From the NCBI RefSeq assembly GCF_021531815.1, contig NZ_JADYUM010000008.1, positions 62,001 through 126,000 of the forward strand: 64,000 bases of DNA. The letters run 5' to 3'. The stretch's first letter is position 1; every line of letters starts with the position of its first letter. This DNA is from Pseudoflavonifractor phocaeensis (lineage in GTDB: Bacteria > Bacillota > Clostridia > Oscillospirales > Oscillospiraceae). The position numbers and the translations under genes are program-made. This document shows positions 51,483 to 61,500 of the stretch, one piece after another. A model generated the notes under the pieces. It did no database searches. It was not told the origin of the DNA and was given only the letters and a program-made list of their open reading frames with translations.

Positions 51483-53591
51483 TTAAACCTCAAACATGAG
51501 GTCGCCGTAGGTGGGAACGGGCCAGATGTCCTTGTCCACCAGCAGCTCCAGTTCGTCCACAGGCTTGCGCAGGGCAGCCATGGCGGGAACGATCTGGTCG
51601 TGATAAGCGTGGGCCATAGCCTCCACGTCATCCATGGAGTCCACCTGGGGCAGGAGGACCTTCAGCTCCTCCAGAGCCTTGGCGGCCTCGGCCAGCAGAG
51701 CGCTGCACCGGACCAGCAGGTCCTTCTGGACGGACAGGTCGGCCTCGGCGGAGGCGGCGGCCACGGAGGCGATGGACTGGCCCAGACGGGTGTTGTAGTG
51801 GATGACGGCGGGGATGTAGTGCTTGCCGGCCATGTGGATCATGGTCTGCGCCTCGATCTTCAGCACCTTGGCGTAGGTCTCATACATGATCTCGGCACGG
51901 GACTCCAGCTCGGACTTGGTGTAGATGCCGAACTTGGTGAACAGCTCCTCGGCCTTGGGGGTGGTGAGGGAAGAGACAGCGTTGACCAGGGAGGGAAGGT
52001 TGGGCAGGCCGCGGCGGGCGGCTTCCTCCACCCACTCCTCGGAGTAGCCGTTGCCGTTGAAAACGATGCGCTGATGCTTGGTCATCCAGTCGTGGATCAG
52101 CTTGGTGCAGGCGCTCTGGAAGTCCTCGGACTTCTCCAGAATGTCGGCGGCCTCGCAGAAGGCCTCGGCCACGATGGCGTTCAGGGTGACGTTAGCGTCG
52201 GCGATGGAGTCGGAGGAGCCCACCATGCGGAACTCAAACTTGTTGCCGGTGAAGGCGAAGGGGGAGGTGCGGTTCCGGTCGGTGGCGTCCTTCTTGATGA
52301 CGGGGACGGTGGAAACGCCGGAGTCCAGCTTGGAGGCGGTCAGCAGCTTGATGGAGTCGGCGTTGGAGACGATCTGGTTGACCACGCCGTCCAGCTGGTC
52401 GCCCAGGAAGATGGAGATGATGGCGGGAGGAGCCTCCTGAGCGCCCAGACGGTGCTCATTGCCCACGCAGGAGGCGGAGCAGCGCAGCAGGTCGGCGTGG
52501 GTGTCCACAGCCTTCATGATGCAGGCCAGCACCAGCAGGAACTGGAGGTTCTCATTGGGGGTATCGCCGGGGTCCAGCAGGTTCTCACCGGTATCGGTGC
52601 CGATGGACCAGTTGTTGTGCTTGCCGGAGCCGTTGACGCCGGCGTAGGGCTTCTCGTGGAGCAGGCACACCAGGCCGTGCTTGGTGGCGACCCGCTTCAT
52701 GGTCTCCATGGCCAGCTGGTTCTGGTCGACAGCCAGGTTGCAGGTGCTGTAGACGGGAGCCATCTCGTGCTGGGCGGGGGCCACCTCGTTGTGCTGGGTG
52801 GTGGCGGGGATGCCCAGCTTCCACAGTTCCTGGTTCAGGTCGGCCATGAACTTGCCCACGCGGTAACGGATCACGCCGAAGTACTGGTCCTCCAGCTCCT
52901 GGCCCTTGGGGGCGGGGGCGCCGAAGAGGGTGCGGCCGGTGTAGATCAGGTCGCGGCGCTTCAGATACTTCTCGCGGTCCACCAGGAAATACTCCTGCTC
53001 AGGTCCCACAGAGGGGACGACCTTCTTGGCCTCGGTGTTGCCGAACAGCCGCAGGATACGCAGGGCCTGGGTGTTGATGGCCTCCATGGAGCGCAGCAGG
53101 GGGGTCTTCTTGTCCAGCGCCTCGCCGTTATAGGAGACGAAAATGGTGGGGATGCACAGGATGGTGCCGCAGGACATCTCCTTGACAAAAGCGGGGGAGG
53201 TCATATCCCAGGCGGTGTAGCCGCGGGCGTAGTGGGTGGCGCGCAGGCCGCCGGAAGGGAAGGAGGAGGCGTCGGGCTCACCCATGATGAGCTGCTTGCC
53301 GGTCAACTGCAGCAAGGTCTTGCTGTCCTTGGGGGCGGTGATGAAGGAGTCGTGCTTCTCGGCGGTGACGCCGGTCAGAGGCTGGAACCAATGGGTGTAA
53401 TGGGTGGCACCCTTTTCCACGGCCCAGTCCTTCATGGCGTTGGCCACGATGTCGGCGGTAGCCATGCTGATGTTGCCGCCGTGCTCCATCACGTCCACCA
53501 CTTCGGCATAGGCCTTCTTGGGCAGGCGCTCGCGCATCACGGACATGCTGAATACGTTGGAGCCGAAAATCTCAGAGATGTTGACGCTCAT
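51483..53591 (-). CDS. glnN: Glutamine synthetase type III
   Basis: A 702-residue type III glutamine synthetase, which joins ammonia and glutamate using ATP. Family features include SFPSGGLRATHYARGYTAWD, SVGPEQEYFLVD (metal ligands), NGSGKHNNWSIGTDTGENLL and ETMKRVATKHGLVCLLHEKP. I chose the ATG at 53591 behind AAAGGGTTG; the frame extends further upstream, but that part covers the leader hairpin. The gene is divergent from glnA. A promoter with a 130-base leader and a terminator hairpin suggests control by transcript readthrough. Confidence 0.95.
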   Translation of the reverse strand: MSVNISEIFGSNVFSMSVMRERLPKKAYAEVVDVMEHGGNISMATADIVANAMKDWAVEKGATHYTHWFQPLTGVTAEKHDSFITAPKDSKTLLQLTGKQLIMGEPDASSFPSGGLRATHYARGYTAWDMTSPAFVKEMSCGTILCIPTIFVSYNGEALDKKTPLLRSMEAINTQALRILRLFGNTEAKKVVPSVGPEQEYFLVDREKYLKRRDLIYTGRTLFGAPAPKGQELEDQYFGVIRYRVGKFMADLNQELWKLGIPATTQHNEVAPAQHEMAPVYSTCNLAVDQNQLAMETMKRVATKHGLVCLLHEKPYAGVNGSGKHNNWSIGTDTGENLLDPGDTPNENLQFLLVLACIMKAVDTHADLLRCSASCVGNEHRLGAQEAPPAIISIFLGDQLDGVVNQIVSNADSIKLLTASKLDSGVSTVPVIKKDATDRNRTSPFAFTGNKFEFRMVGSSDSIADANVTLNAIVAEAFCEAADILEKSEDFQSACTKLIHDWMTKHQRIVFNGNGYSEEWVEEAARRGLPNLPSLVNAVSSLTTPKAEELFTKFGIYTKSELESRAEIMYETYAKVLKIEAQTMIHMAGKHYIPAVIHYNTRLGQSIASVAAASAEADLSVQKDLLVRCSALLAEAAKALEELKVLLPQVDSMDDVEAMAHAYHDQIVPAMAALRKPVDELELLVDKDIWPVPTYGDLMFEV

Positions 53592-53642
53592 ACTGTTCAA
53601 CCCTTTCAATTGATTCTGGGACAGGCCGGAAACAAAAAAGAA

Positions 53643-53760
53643 GACAATAATGCCCTGGGCGGACACCATTGTCTCAAACGTTTCGCAGCCAATGCCTGCC
53701 CCCTGGGGCGCAAGCAAATCTACTGACTAATACGATACCCTATCCGGACTTTTTTTGCAA
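53643..53760 (-). promoter_or_regulatory. glnN promoter and attenuator-like leader
   Basis: On the minus strand, TTGCAA (53755-53760), a 17-base spacer and TATCGT (53732-53737) form a promoter. The leader ends in GACAATGGTGTCC/GGGCATTATTGTC (53643-53673), a 13-pair stem with wobbles, followed by TTCTTTTTTG, which is a clear terminator before the start codon. The sequence CATTGG (53689-53694) could pair with the left arm of that stem and prevent it. The ANTAR protein encoded beside glnA is a good candidate for the switch. Confidence 0.65.
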
Positions 53761-53951
53761 GGCAGAATTGTGCCTAAAGTTGGCGGGGGCTTTCCCGGGG
53801 AGATGTGGGAAATCTCACCAAGAACGGGCGTGAGTACGGTGGAAAATGCAGGACCGGGCGGAGAAAATGCGGAAAAACCGAAAAGGGACAGGGAATCAAC
53901 AAAGTTTTTTATAAAATCTGCCAGAAGTAAAGGGAAATGATTCAAAAGTCC

Positions 53952-54022
53952 TTGACAGGGCCGAAGAGTTGGTGTCATACTCACGGTATGTGAAAGGTCC
54001 GCGCCGGTGAAGGGGCGCGGAG
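53952..54022 (+). promoter_or_regulatory. glnA promoter and leader hairpin
   Basis: TTGACA (53952-53957), a 17-base spacer and TCATAC (53975-53980). The leader carries one GC-rich hairpin (TCCGCGCC and GGGCGCGGA, 53998-54022) without a T-run, so it is not a terminator. Confidence 0.65.
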
Positions 54023-54051
54023 AATGAAACAGATGGAAGGAGAGATCCGCC

Positions 54052-55383
54052 ATGGGTTATACCAAGGAAGATATTATCCGGATGGTGGAGGAGGAGGAGA
54101 TCGAATTTATCCGCATGCAATTTGTGGATATTTTCGGTCAGATGAAGAACGTGGCCATTACCGCCTCCCAGGTGGAGAAGGCGGTCAACAACCAGATCAT
54201 GTTCGACGGCTCCTCCATCGAGGGCTTCACCCGGATCAATGAGTCGGACCAGTGCCTGTATCCCGACCTGAACAGCTTTACCATTTTCCCCTGGCGTCCC
54301 GCCCAGGGAAAGGTGGCCCGGCTGATCTGCGATGTGTACAATCCCGACGGAACCCCCTTTGTGGGCGACCCCCGGGGCGTGCTGCGCCGGGTGCTGAAGA
54401 GGGCCAATGATATGGGGTTTGACACCTTCAACATTGGGCCTGAGCTGGAGTTTTTCCTCTTTGAGACCGACGAGCAGGGCCACGCCACCACGAAGACCCG
54501 GGACGAGGCGGGCTATTTCGACCTGGGCCCCCTGGACCACGGAGAGTCCACTCGCCGTGAGGTGTGCATGAACCTGGAGCAGATGGGCTTTGAGATCGAG
54601 GCCAGCCACCACGAGTGCGCCGTGGGACAGCATGAGATCGATTTCAAGTATGTGGACGCCATGGACGGGGCGGACAAGATCATGACCCTGAAGCTGGCGG
54701 TAAAGACCCTGGCCCAGAAGAACGGCCTCCATGCCACCTTTATGCCAAAGCCGATCTACGGGATCGCCGGGTCCGGGATGCACCTGAATATGTCCCTGTT
54801 CAAGGACGGAAAGAACGTGTTCTTTGACGAGAGCGGGGAGCGCCAGCTGTCCCAGACGGCCTATTCCTTTATCGCCGGACTGCTGGAGCATGTCAGCGGC
54901 TTCACCGCACTGACCAATCCTCTGGTCAACTCCTACAAGCGGCTGGGCGCGGGCTATGAGGCCCCCAGGTACAAGGCCTGGTCGGCCTCCAACCGGTCCA
55001 CCCTGATCCGCATCCCCGCCGTCCGGGGGCAGACCACCCGCGTGGAGTTGCGCAGCCCGGACCCCTCCTGCAATCCCTATCTGGCGGTGGCGGCCTGTCT
55101 GGCGGCCGGCCTGGATGGGATCGCCCGGGGACTCACCCCTCCGCCGGAGATCACCGACAACGTCTATGAGATGGATGACGAGGTCCGGGCCGCTCGGAAC
55201 ATCCATGCCCTGCCCGAGACGCTGGAGGACGCCCTGGAGGCCATGGAGCAGGACGAACTCATCATGGATGTGCTGGGAGAGCATGTGGCCCGTCATTACA
55301 TCAAGGGCAAGATGAAGGAGTGGAGGGAGTACCAGACCCGGGTGTCCAGCTGGGAGCTGGACAAATATCTGGTGACCTATTGA
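54052..55383 (+). CDS. glnA: Glutamine synthetase type I
   Basis: A 443-residue type I-alpha glutamine synthetase. Visible are the Asp-latch region FDGSSIEGFTRI, the metal-binding GPELEFFLFE, NPLVNSYKRLGAGYEAP and the C-terminal RSPDPSCNPYLA. The short length and absence of the adenylylation region match the Firmicutes type. GGAGAGATC precedes the ATG. It lies 39 bases before an ANTAR regulator gene and is divergent from glnN, so the cell has two unrelated glutamine synthetases under different control. Confidence 0.95.
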   Translation: MGYTKEDIIRMVEEEEIEFIRMQFVDIFGQMKNVAITASQVEKAVNNQIMFDGSSIEGFTRINESDQCLYPDLNSFTIFPWRPAQGKVARLICDVYNPDGTPFVGDPRGVLRRVLKRANDMGFDTFNIGPELEFFLFETDEQGHATTKTRDEAGYFDLGPLDHGESTRREVCMNLEQMGFEIEASHHECAVGQHEIDFKYVDAMDGADKIMTLKLAVKTLAQKNGLHATFMPKPIYGIAGSGMHLNMSLFKDGKNVFFDESGERQLSQTAYSFIAGLLEHVSGFTALTNPLVNSYKRLGAGYEAPRYKAWSASNRSTLIRIPAVRGQTTRVELRSPDPSCNPYLAVAACLAAGLDGIARGLTPPPEITDNVYEMDDEVRAARNIHALPETLEDALEAMEQDELIMDVLGEHVARHYIKGKMKEWREYQTRVSSWELDKYLVTY

Positions 55384-55422
55384 TTCCCCTGGGACGATAG
55401 GGGCGGAAAGAAGTGAGGAGAC

Positions 55423-55974
55423 GTGGAGACCGTAATTGTGGCCTTTGAAAATACCGCCATGAGCCAGCGGTTCAGCGACCTGCTGGAGAGTACCGGCACC
55501 GCCCGGTGCCTGACCTGCCATTCCGGCGACCAGGTGCGGCGGTATCTCAGCGGGCATCAGGTCTTCTGCGTGGTGTGCGGGCCCCATCTGACCGACGGTC
55601 CCGCGGAATGGCTGTATGAGGACCTTCCTCCCTCCTGCTCCCTGCTCCTGGTGGGCCCCCAGCACGTTCTGGACGCCTGCGCCAGCCGGGAGGTCTTCAA
55701 GCTGGCCACTCCCATCCGGAAGGAGGAGGCGCTCTCCACCGTCCGGCTCCTGCTCCAGTTTGGACACCGTATGGAGCGTTTTGTCCGCCCCCGGCGGAGC
55801 TCCGCGGAGCAGGAACTGGTGGACAAGGCGAAAAAGCTGCTGATGCAGCATAAGGGCATGAGTGAGGACGAGGCCCACCGGGCGCTTCAGAAGCGGAGCA
55901 TGGACGCAGGCTCCCGTCTGACCCAGACCGCCCGTCAGATCATCGCGGAACTGGAAACACAGCCGGCGGAATGA
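55423..55974 (+). CDS. ANTAR-domain antiterminator
   Basis: A 183-residue regulator. The first 120 residues resemble a degenerate receiver domain without a clear phospho-aspartate. The C-terminal ANTAR domain (about residues 128-180) shows the usual three helices (ELVDKAKKLLMQHKGMSEDEA, then HRALQKRSMDAG and LTQTARQIIAE). ANTAR domains bind pairs of small RNA hairpins and allow transcription past a terminator, often in nitrogen genes. The start is a GTG at 55423 behind GTGAGGAGAC. It is cotranscribed with glnA and is the likely controller of the glnN leader. Confidence 0.88.
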   Translation: METVIVAFENTAMSQRFSDLLESTGTARCLTCHSGDQVRRYLSGHQVFCVVCGPHLTDGPAEWLYEDLPPSCSLLLVGPQHVLDACASREVFKLATPIRKEEALSTVRLLLQFGHRMERFVRPRRSSAEQELVDKAKKLLMQHKGMSEDEAHRALQKRSMDAGSRLTQTARQIIAELETQPAE

Positions 55975-56015
55975 GCGAGGCCGGCGGCGCATATCATGCA
56001 TTAGGCATCCATATG

Positions 56016-56050
56016 GGACCGGCGGCGCGGGCATGCCGCCGGTCCTTTTC
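56016..56050 (+). terminator. Terminator of the glnA-ANTAR operon
   Basis: GGACCGGCGGC and GCCGCCGGTCC form a perfect 11-pair stem, followed by TTTTC, 42 bases after the ANTAR stop codon. Confidence 0.8.
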
Positions 56051-56069
56051 CATGATAAGGAGGAGCATC

Positions 56070-56858
56070 ATGCGTTTTACAAAAATGGAAGGGCTTGGAA
56101 ATGACTACATCTACCTCAACTGTATGGGCTGGGAGCCTCCGGACCTGCCGGAGCTTGCGGTGCGGCTGTCCGACCGGCATTTTGGGGTGGGATCGGACGG
56201 CCTGATCTGTATCAAGCCGGGGCGGAACGGGGATTTCACCATGGAGATGTACAACGCCGACGGATCGAGGGGGGCTATGTGCGGCAACGGGATCCGGTGT
56301 TTGGGAAAGTATGTCTACGACCATGGCCTGACCCGCAAGACCTGCCTCACCATCGACACGGACGCCGGCCCGCGGGGGCTGGAATTACAGGTAGCAGGCG
56401 GAAAAGTGGAGCGGGTGACGGTGGATATGGGGGAACCGGCCCTGTTCCCCGGCGTGACGCTGGAGGCGGAAGGGGAGCGCTTCGACGCGGTCCAGGTCTC
56501 CATGGGGAATCCCCACGCCGTTATTTTCTGCCGGGACCCGGAACAAGTGGAGCTGGAGCGGCTGGGGCCGGTGCTGGAGCGGCATCCGGGCCTGCGGGAG
56601 CGGTCCAATGTGGAGTTCGCGGCGCTGACTGGACCGGACAGCTTGACGGTCCGGGTATGGGAGCGGGGCAGCGGGATCACCCTGGCCTGCGGCACCGGAG
56701 CCTGCGCCGTCTTCGCGGCCGCCCGGAAGCTGGGCCTGTGCGGAACATCTGCCAACGTCCGGCTGCCCGGCGGGACCCTGGGACTGGAGGAGCGGGACGG
56801 ACGGATCTTTATGACGGGTCCGGCCAGAACGGTCTTTGAGGGGGAGACGGAGAATTGA
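56070..56858 (+). CDS. dapF: Diaminopimelate epimerase
   Basis: A 262-residue epimerase converting LL- to meso-diaminopimelate for lysine and cell wall synthesis. Both catalytic cysteines are present, in AMCGNGIRC (about residue 71) and in ACGTGACA (about residue 212). I chose the ATG at 56070 with AAGGAGGAG upstream; the frame runs further back into the terminator. It stands just ahead of dapL, its partner in the aminotransferase variant of the lysine pathway. Confidence 0.94.
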   Translation: MRFTKMEGLGNDYIYLNCMGWEPPDLPELAVRLSDRHFGVGSDGLICIKPGRNGDFTMEMYNADGSRGAMCGNGIRCLGKYVYDHGLTRKTCLTIDTDAGPRGLELQVAGGKVERVTVDMGEPALFPGVTLEAEGERFDAVQVSMGNPHAVIFCRDPEQVELERLGPVLERHPGLRERSNVEFAALTGPDSLTVRVWERGSGITLACGTGACAVFAAARKLGLCGTSANVRLPGGTLGLEERDGRIFMTGPARTVFEGETEN

Positions 56859-56963
56859 AGGGCGTTCTTTCGTTGCACTGAGCGCCCCGGAGCGTCGAGC
56901 TGTGCGTGGGGCTGCGTTTCGGATTCCCGCCGCGGCGTCTCCCGACGGGGAGAAATTTATACA

Positions 56964-56992
56964 TTGACAACAGTTGGAAAATCGGTGATAAT
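56964..56992 (+). promoter_or_regulatory. Promoter of dapL
   Basis: TTGACA (56964-56969), a 17-base spacer and GATAAT (56987-56992), about 45 bases before dapL. The stretch 56859-56963 before it is GC-rich and shows no gene. Confidence 0.75.
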
Positions 56993-57037
56993 ACCAACAA
57001 AAGCGGCAGAAGCGACTGCACAAAGGAGCTGTTTACC

Positions 57038-58255
57038 ATGGTAAAAGTCAATCAAAATTATCTGAAGCTGCCCGGCAGCTATCTGTTTTCCGAGGTGGCC
57101 CGGCGGATCTCCGCCTACTCCGCCGCCCACCCCGAGGCCAAGATCACCAAGCTGTCCATCGGCGACGTGACCCGTCCCCTGGTCCCCGCCGTCATCGAGG
57201 CCATGCACAAGGCTGTGGATGAGATGGCTACCTACGAGGGCTTCCACGGCTACGGACCGGAGCAGGGCTACGCTTTCCTCCGGGAGGCCATCGCCCAGTG
57301 CGATTACGCCGCCCGGGGCGTGGACATCAAGCCGGAGGAGATCTTTGTCTCCGACGGCGCCAAGAGCGACTGCGGCAACATCGGCGACATCTTCGGGGTG
57401 GACAACGTGGTGGCGGTGTGCGACCCCGTGTACCCCGTCTATGTGGACACCAACGCCATGGCGGGCCGGGCCGGTGACTTCCAGGAGGAACTGGGCCGCT
57501 GGAACAAACTGGTCTATATGCCCTGTGTGGAGTCCAACGGCTTTTCTCCCGAGCCGCCCAAGGAGAAGGCGGACATCATCTACCTTTGCTTCCCCAACAA
57601 CCCCACCGGCGCCATGGCTACTCGGGAGCAGCTGAAGGTTTGGGTGGACTATGCCAACGCCAACGGCTCCGTCATTCTGTACGACTCCGCTTATGAGGCG
57701 TTCATTACCGGAGCGGATATTCCCCACACCATCTATGAAATCGAGGGCGCCCGTACCTGCGCCATCGAGTTCCGGTCCTTCTCCAAGACCGCCGGCTTTA
57801 CCGGCAACCGCTGCGCTTACACCGTGGTGCCCATGGAGCTGGAGCGGGACGGCGCCAGCCTGAACAAGATGTGGAACCGCCGCCAGTGCACCAAGTTCAA
57901 CGGCGTGCCCTATGTGGTCCAGCGGGGTGCCGCGGCCATCTACACCCCCGAGGGCCACGCCCAGATCATGGAGTCCATCGACTACTACCGTCAGAACGCA
58001 ACGGTTATCCGGGAGGGCCTGACCTCCGCCGGATTCACCTGCTACGGCGGCGTGGACGCCCCCTACATCTGGTTGAAGACCCCCAACGGCATGGGCTCCT
58101 GGGACTTCTTTGACCTGGTCCTGGACCGGGCCAATGTGGCTACCACACCCGGCGCCGGCTTCGGTCCCAGCGGCGAGGGCTTTGTCCGCCTGACTGCATT
58201 CGGCGACGCCCAGGCCACCAAGGAGGCCGTGGAGCGGGTCAAATCTGTCATCTAA
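57038..58255 (+). CDS. dapL: LL-diaminopimelate aminotransferase
   Basis: A 405-residue PLP enzyme that makes LL-diaminopimelate directly from tetrahydrodipicolinate, bypassing the succinyl or acetyl branches. Features are [34 protein letters not shown], the cofactor lysine in [12 protein letters not shown] and [18 protein letters not shown] precedes the ATG at 57038. The codon use is strongly biased, suggesting high expression. Confidence 0.95.
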   Translation: MVKVNQNYLKLPGSYLFSEVARRISAYSAAHPEAKITKLSIGDVTRPLVPAVIEAMHKAVDEMATYEGFHGYGPEQGYAFLREAIAQCDYAARGVDIKPEEIFVSDGAKSDCGNIGDIFGVDNVVAVCDPVYPVYVDTNAMAGRAGDFQEELGRWNKLVYMPCVESNGFSPEPPKEKADIIYLCFPNNPTGAMATREQLKVWVDYANANGSVILYDSAYEAFITGADIPHTIYEIEGARTCAIEFRSFSKTAGFTGNRCAYTVVPMELERDGASLNKMWNRRQCTKFNGVPYVVQRGAAAIYTPEGHAQIMESIDYYRQNATVIREGLTSAGFTCYGGVDAPYIWLKTPNGMGSWDFFDLVLDRANVATTPGAGFGPSGEGFVRLTAFGDAQATKEAVERVKSVI

Positions 58256-58272
58256 ACAGAAAAAATCAATAA

Positions 58273-58311
58273 AAGCGCCCCCCGGAATGGCTTCCGGGGG
58301 GCGCTTTTATT
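58273..58311 (+). terminator. Terminator of dapL
   Basis: AAAAGCGCCCCCCGGAA and complement form a 17-pair stem with loop TGGC, ending in TTTT, just after the dapL stop. Confidence 0.88.
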
Positions 58312-58384
58312 GGCCGACAAAGGAGTGAATCAGCGCTTTATCTGTGTGATTTATCAAAACTTATGAAATTTGAATTTTAAATTA

Positions 58385-58510
58385 TTGCAAATTGCGAAAA
58401 TTAGACAATTGAAATTCCAGGAGTTTCTGGGTTATAATCGGAGCAATCCACAAAAACATGCAAAATCTGAATTGAAACTTGCAAAATTTTGGGAGGCTGC
58501 AAATGTAGCA
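58385..58510 (+). promoter_or_regulatory. gltB promoter with repeated TGCAAA motifs
   Basis: TTGAAA (58409-58414), an 18-base spacer and TATAAT (58433-58438). The sequence TGCAAA occurs upstream at about 58387 and three more times in the leader (about 58459, 58485 and 58498), within an unusually AT-rich region for this genome. The spacing looks like an array of regulator sites. Confidence 0.6.
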
Positions 58511-58543
58511 TCAAACGACCGATCACGAAAAGAGGAAATGAGC

Positions 58544-61500
58544 ATGATGGAACAGAGCAGACAAGAGGGCTATCACCAGCAGGGGCTGTATTACCCTGAA
58601 TTGGAACACGATGCCTGCGGCATCGGTGTGGTGGTGGACATCAAAGGGCGGCAGAGCCACCAGACGGTGGACGACGCCCTGAAGATCGTGGAGAAGCTGG
58701 AGCACCGGGCCGGCAAGGACGCCGAGGGCAAGACCGGCGACGGCGTGGGCATTTTGCTCCAGATCTCCCATGACTTCTTCGCCAAAGCGGCGGCGGGGGC
58801 CGGGATCAAGCTGGAAGGTCCGCGAGACTATGGCGTGGGTATGTTTTTCTTCCCCCAGGACACCCTGAAGCGCAACCAGGCCAAGAAGATGTTTGAGGTC
58901 ATCGTGGCCAAGGAGGGCATGGAGTTCCTGGGCTGGCGGAAGGTTCCGGTGTGTCCGGAGGTGCTGGGCCAGAAGGCGCTGGAAAAGATGCCCAATATTC
59001 AGCAGGCCTTTATCCGCCGCCCCAAAGGGGTGGAGAAGGGCCTGGCCTTCGACCGGAAGCTGTACATCACCAGACGGGTGTTTGAGCAGTCCAACGACAA
59101 CACCTACGTTCCCTCTTTGTCCAGCCGGACCATCGTCTACAAGGGCATGTTCCTGGTGGCGGAGCTGCGCCAGTTCTACTGCGACCTGCAGGACGAGAAC
59201 TATAAGAGCGCCATCGCCTGCGTCCACTCCCGGTTCTCCACCAACACCAATCCCTCCTGGGAGCGGGCCCACCCCTACCACTCTATCTGCCACAACGGCG
59301 AGATCAACACCATCCGGGGCAACGCGGACCGGATGCTGGCCCGTGAGGAGACTCTCCGCAGCCCGGTGATGTCCGACGACGACATGGATAAGGTCTTCCC
59401 CGTCATCAACGGCTCCGGCTCCGACTCGGCCATGCTGGACAACACCCTGGAGTTCATGGTGATGAGCGGGATGGAGCTGCCCCTGGCCGTCATGGTCACC
59501 ATCCCTGAGCCCTGGATGAAGGACGACAACATCTCCCGGGCCAAGCGGGACCTGTACCAGTATTACGCCATCATGATGGAGCCCTGGGACGGCCCGGCCT
59601 CCATCCTGTTCTCCGACGGCGACACCGTGGGCGCCGTTCTGGACCGCAACGGCCTGCGCCCCAGCCGCTACTACATCACCGACGATGACAAGCTGATCCT
59701 GTCCTCCGAGGTGGGCGCCCTGGATGTGGACGCCTCCCATATCGTGAAGAAGTCCCGCCTGCAGCCCGGCAAGATGCTGCTGGTGGACACGGTCCAGGGC
59801 CGCATCATCGACGACAAGGAGCTGAAGGACACCTACGCCGCCCGCCAGCCCTACGGCGAGTGGCTGGACCGGGGCCTCATTCGCCTGAAGGACCTGCCCA
59901 TCCCCAACAAGAAGGTCCAGTCCTACACCAACGGGGAGCTGACCCGGCTGCAGAAGGCCTTTGGCTACTCCTATGAGGACGTGAAGAACACCATCCTCCC
60001 CATGGCCCGCACCGCCGCCGAGCCCACCGCCGCCATGGGTATCGACACGCCTCTGGCCGTCCTGTCCGACCACGAACAGCCCCTGTTCAACTACTTCAAG
60101 CAGCTCTTCGCCCAGGTGACCAACCCGCCCATCGATGCCATCCGGGAGAGCGTGGTCACCGACACCACCGTCTATGTGGGCAACGACGGCAACCTGCTGG
60201 AGGAGAAGGCGGAGAACGCCCACGCCCTCCAGATCCACAAGCCCATCCTCACCTCCGTGGAGCTGATGAAGATCCAGTCCATGAAGAAGGACGGCTTCCA
60301 GGTGGAGACCGTCTCCATCCTCTACTACAAGAACACCCCCCTGAAGCGTGCCCTGGACCGCCTGTTCGTCACCGTGGACCGGGCCTACCGCCACGGGGCC
60401 AACATCGTCATCCTGTCTGACCGGGGCGTGGATGAGAACCATGTGGCCATTCCCTCCCTGCTGGCCGTCTCCGCCGTGGAGCGCTACCTGATCCGGACCA
60501 AGAAGTCCTCGGCCATCTCCATCGTGCTGGAGTCCGCTGAGCCCCGGGACGTGCAGCACTTCGCCGCCCTGCTGGGCTACGGTGCCCGGGCGGTGAATCC
60601 CTACCTGGCCCACGAGACCATCGGCGCTCTCATCGACCAGGGCCTGCTGGACAAGGACTACCACACCGCCGTCAAGGACTACAACGAGGCCATTCTGGGC
60701 GGCATTGTGAAGATCGCCTCCAAAATGGGCATTTCCACTATCCAGTCCTACCAGTCCGCCCAGATCTTCGAGGCGGTGGGCATCAACAAGGACGTGGTGG
60801 ATGAGTATTTCACCGGAACCCTCAGCCGGGTGGGCGGCATCGGTCTGAAAGAGATCGAGCAGCTGGTAGATGCCCACCACTCCCGGGCCTTCGACCCCCT
60901 GGGTCTGGGCGGCGATCCCACCCTGGATAGCCTGGGCGAGCATAAGGTCCGGGCGGGCCAGGAGGACCACATGTACAACCCCGAGGTCATCCACCTGCTC
61001 CAGCAGGCGGCCTGGACCGGGAGCTACGAGACCTTCAAGCAGTATACCGCCCTGGTGGATGACGCCGGCAAGCCCCATACCCTCCGGGGCCTGATGGAGA
61101 TGAAGTACGCCGATACCCCCATCCCCCTCAGTGAGGTGGAGAGCGTGGATTCCATCGTCAAGCGGTTCAAGACCGGGGCCATGTCCTTCGGCTCCATCTC
61201 CAAGGAGGCCCACGAGTGCATGGCCATCGCCATGAACACCCTGGGCGGCATGTCCAACTCCGGCGAGGGCGGCGAGGACCCCGCCCGGTTCGGCACCATC
61301 ACCAACTCCGCCATCAAGCAGGTGGCCTCCGGCCGCTTCGGCGTTACCAGTGAGTACCTGGTGTCCGCCCAGGACATCCAGATCAAGATGGCCCAGGGCG
61401 CCAAGCCCGGCGAGGGCGGCCACCTGCCAGGCAAGAAGATCACCCCCGAGGTGGCCAAGACCCGCCACTCCACCCCCGGCGTCACCCTGATCTCTCCGCC

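Noticed and set aside
51600-53726. A 708-residue plus-strand frame opposite glnN
   Set aside because: Glycine- and valine-rich shadow of a highly biased gene, without motifs.
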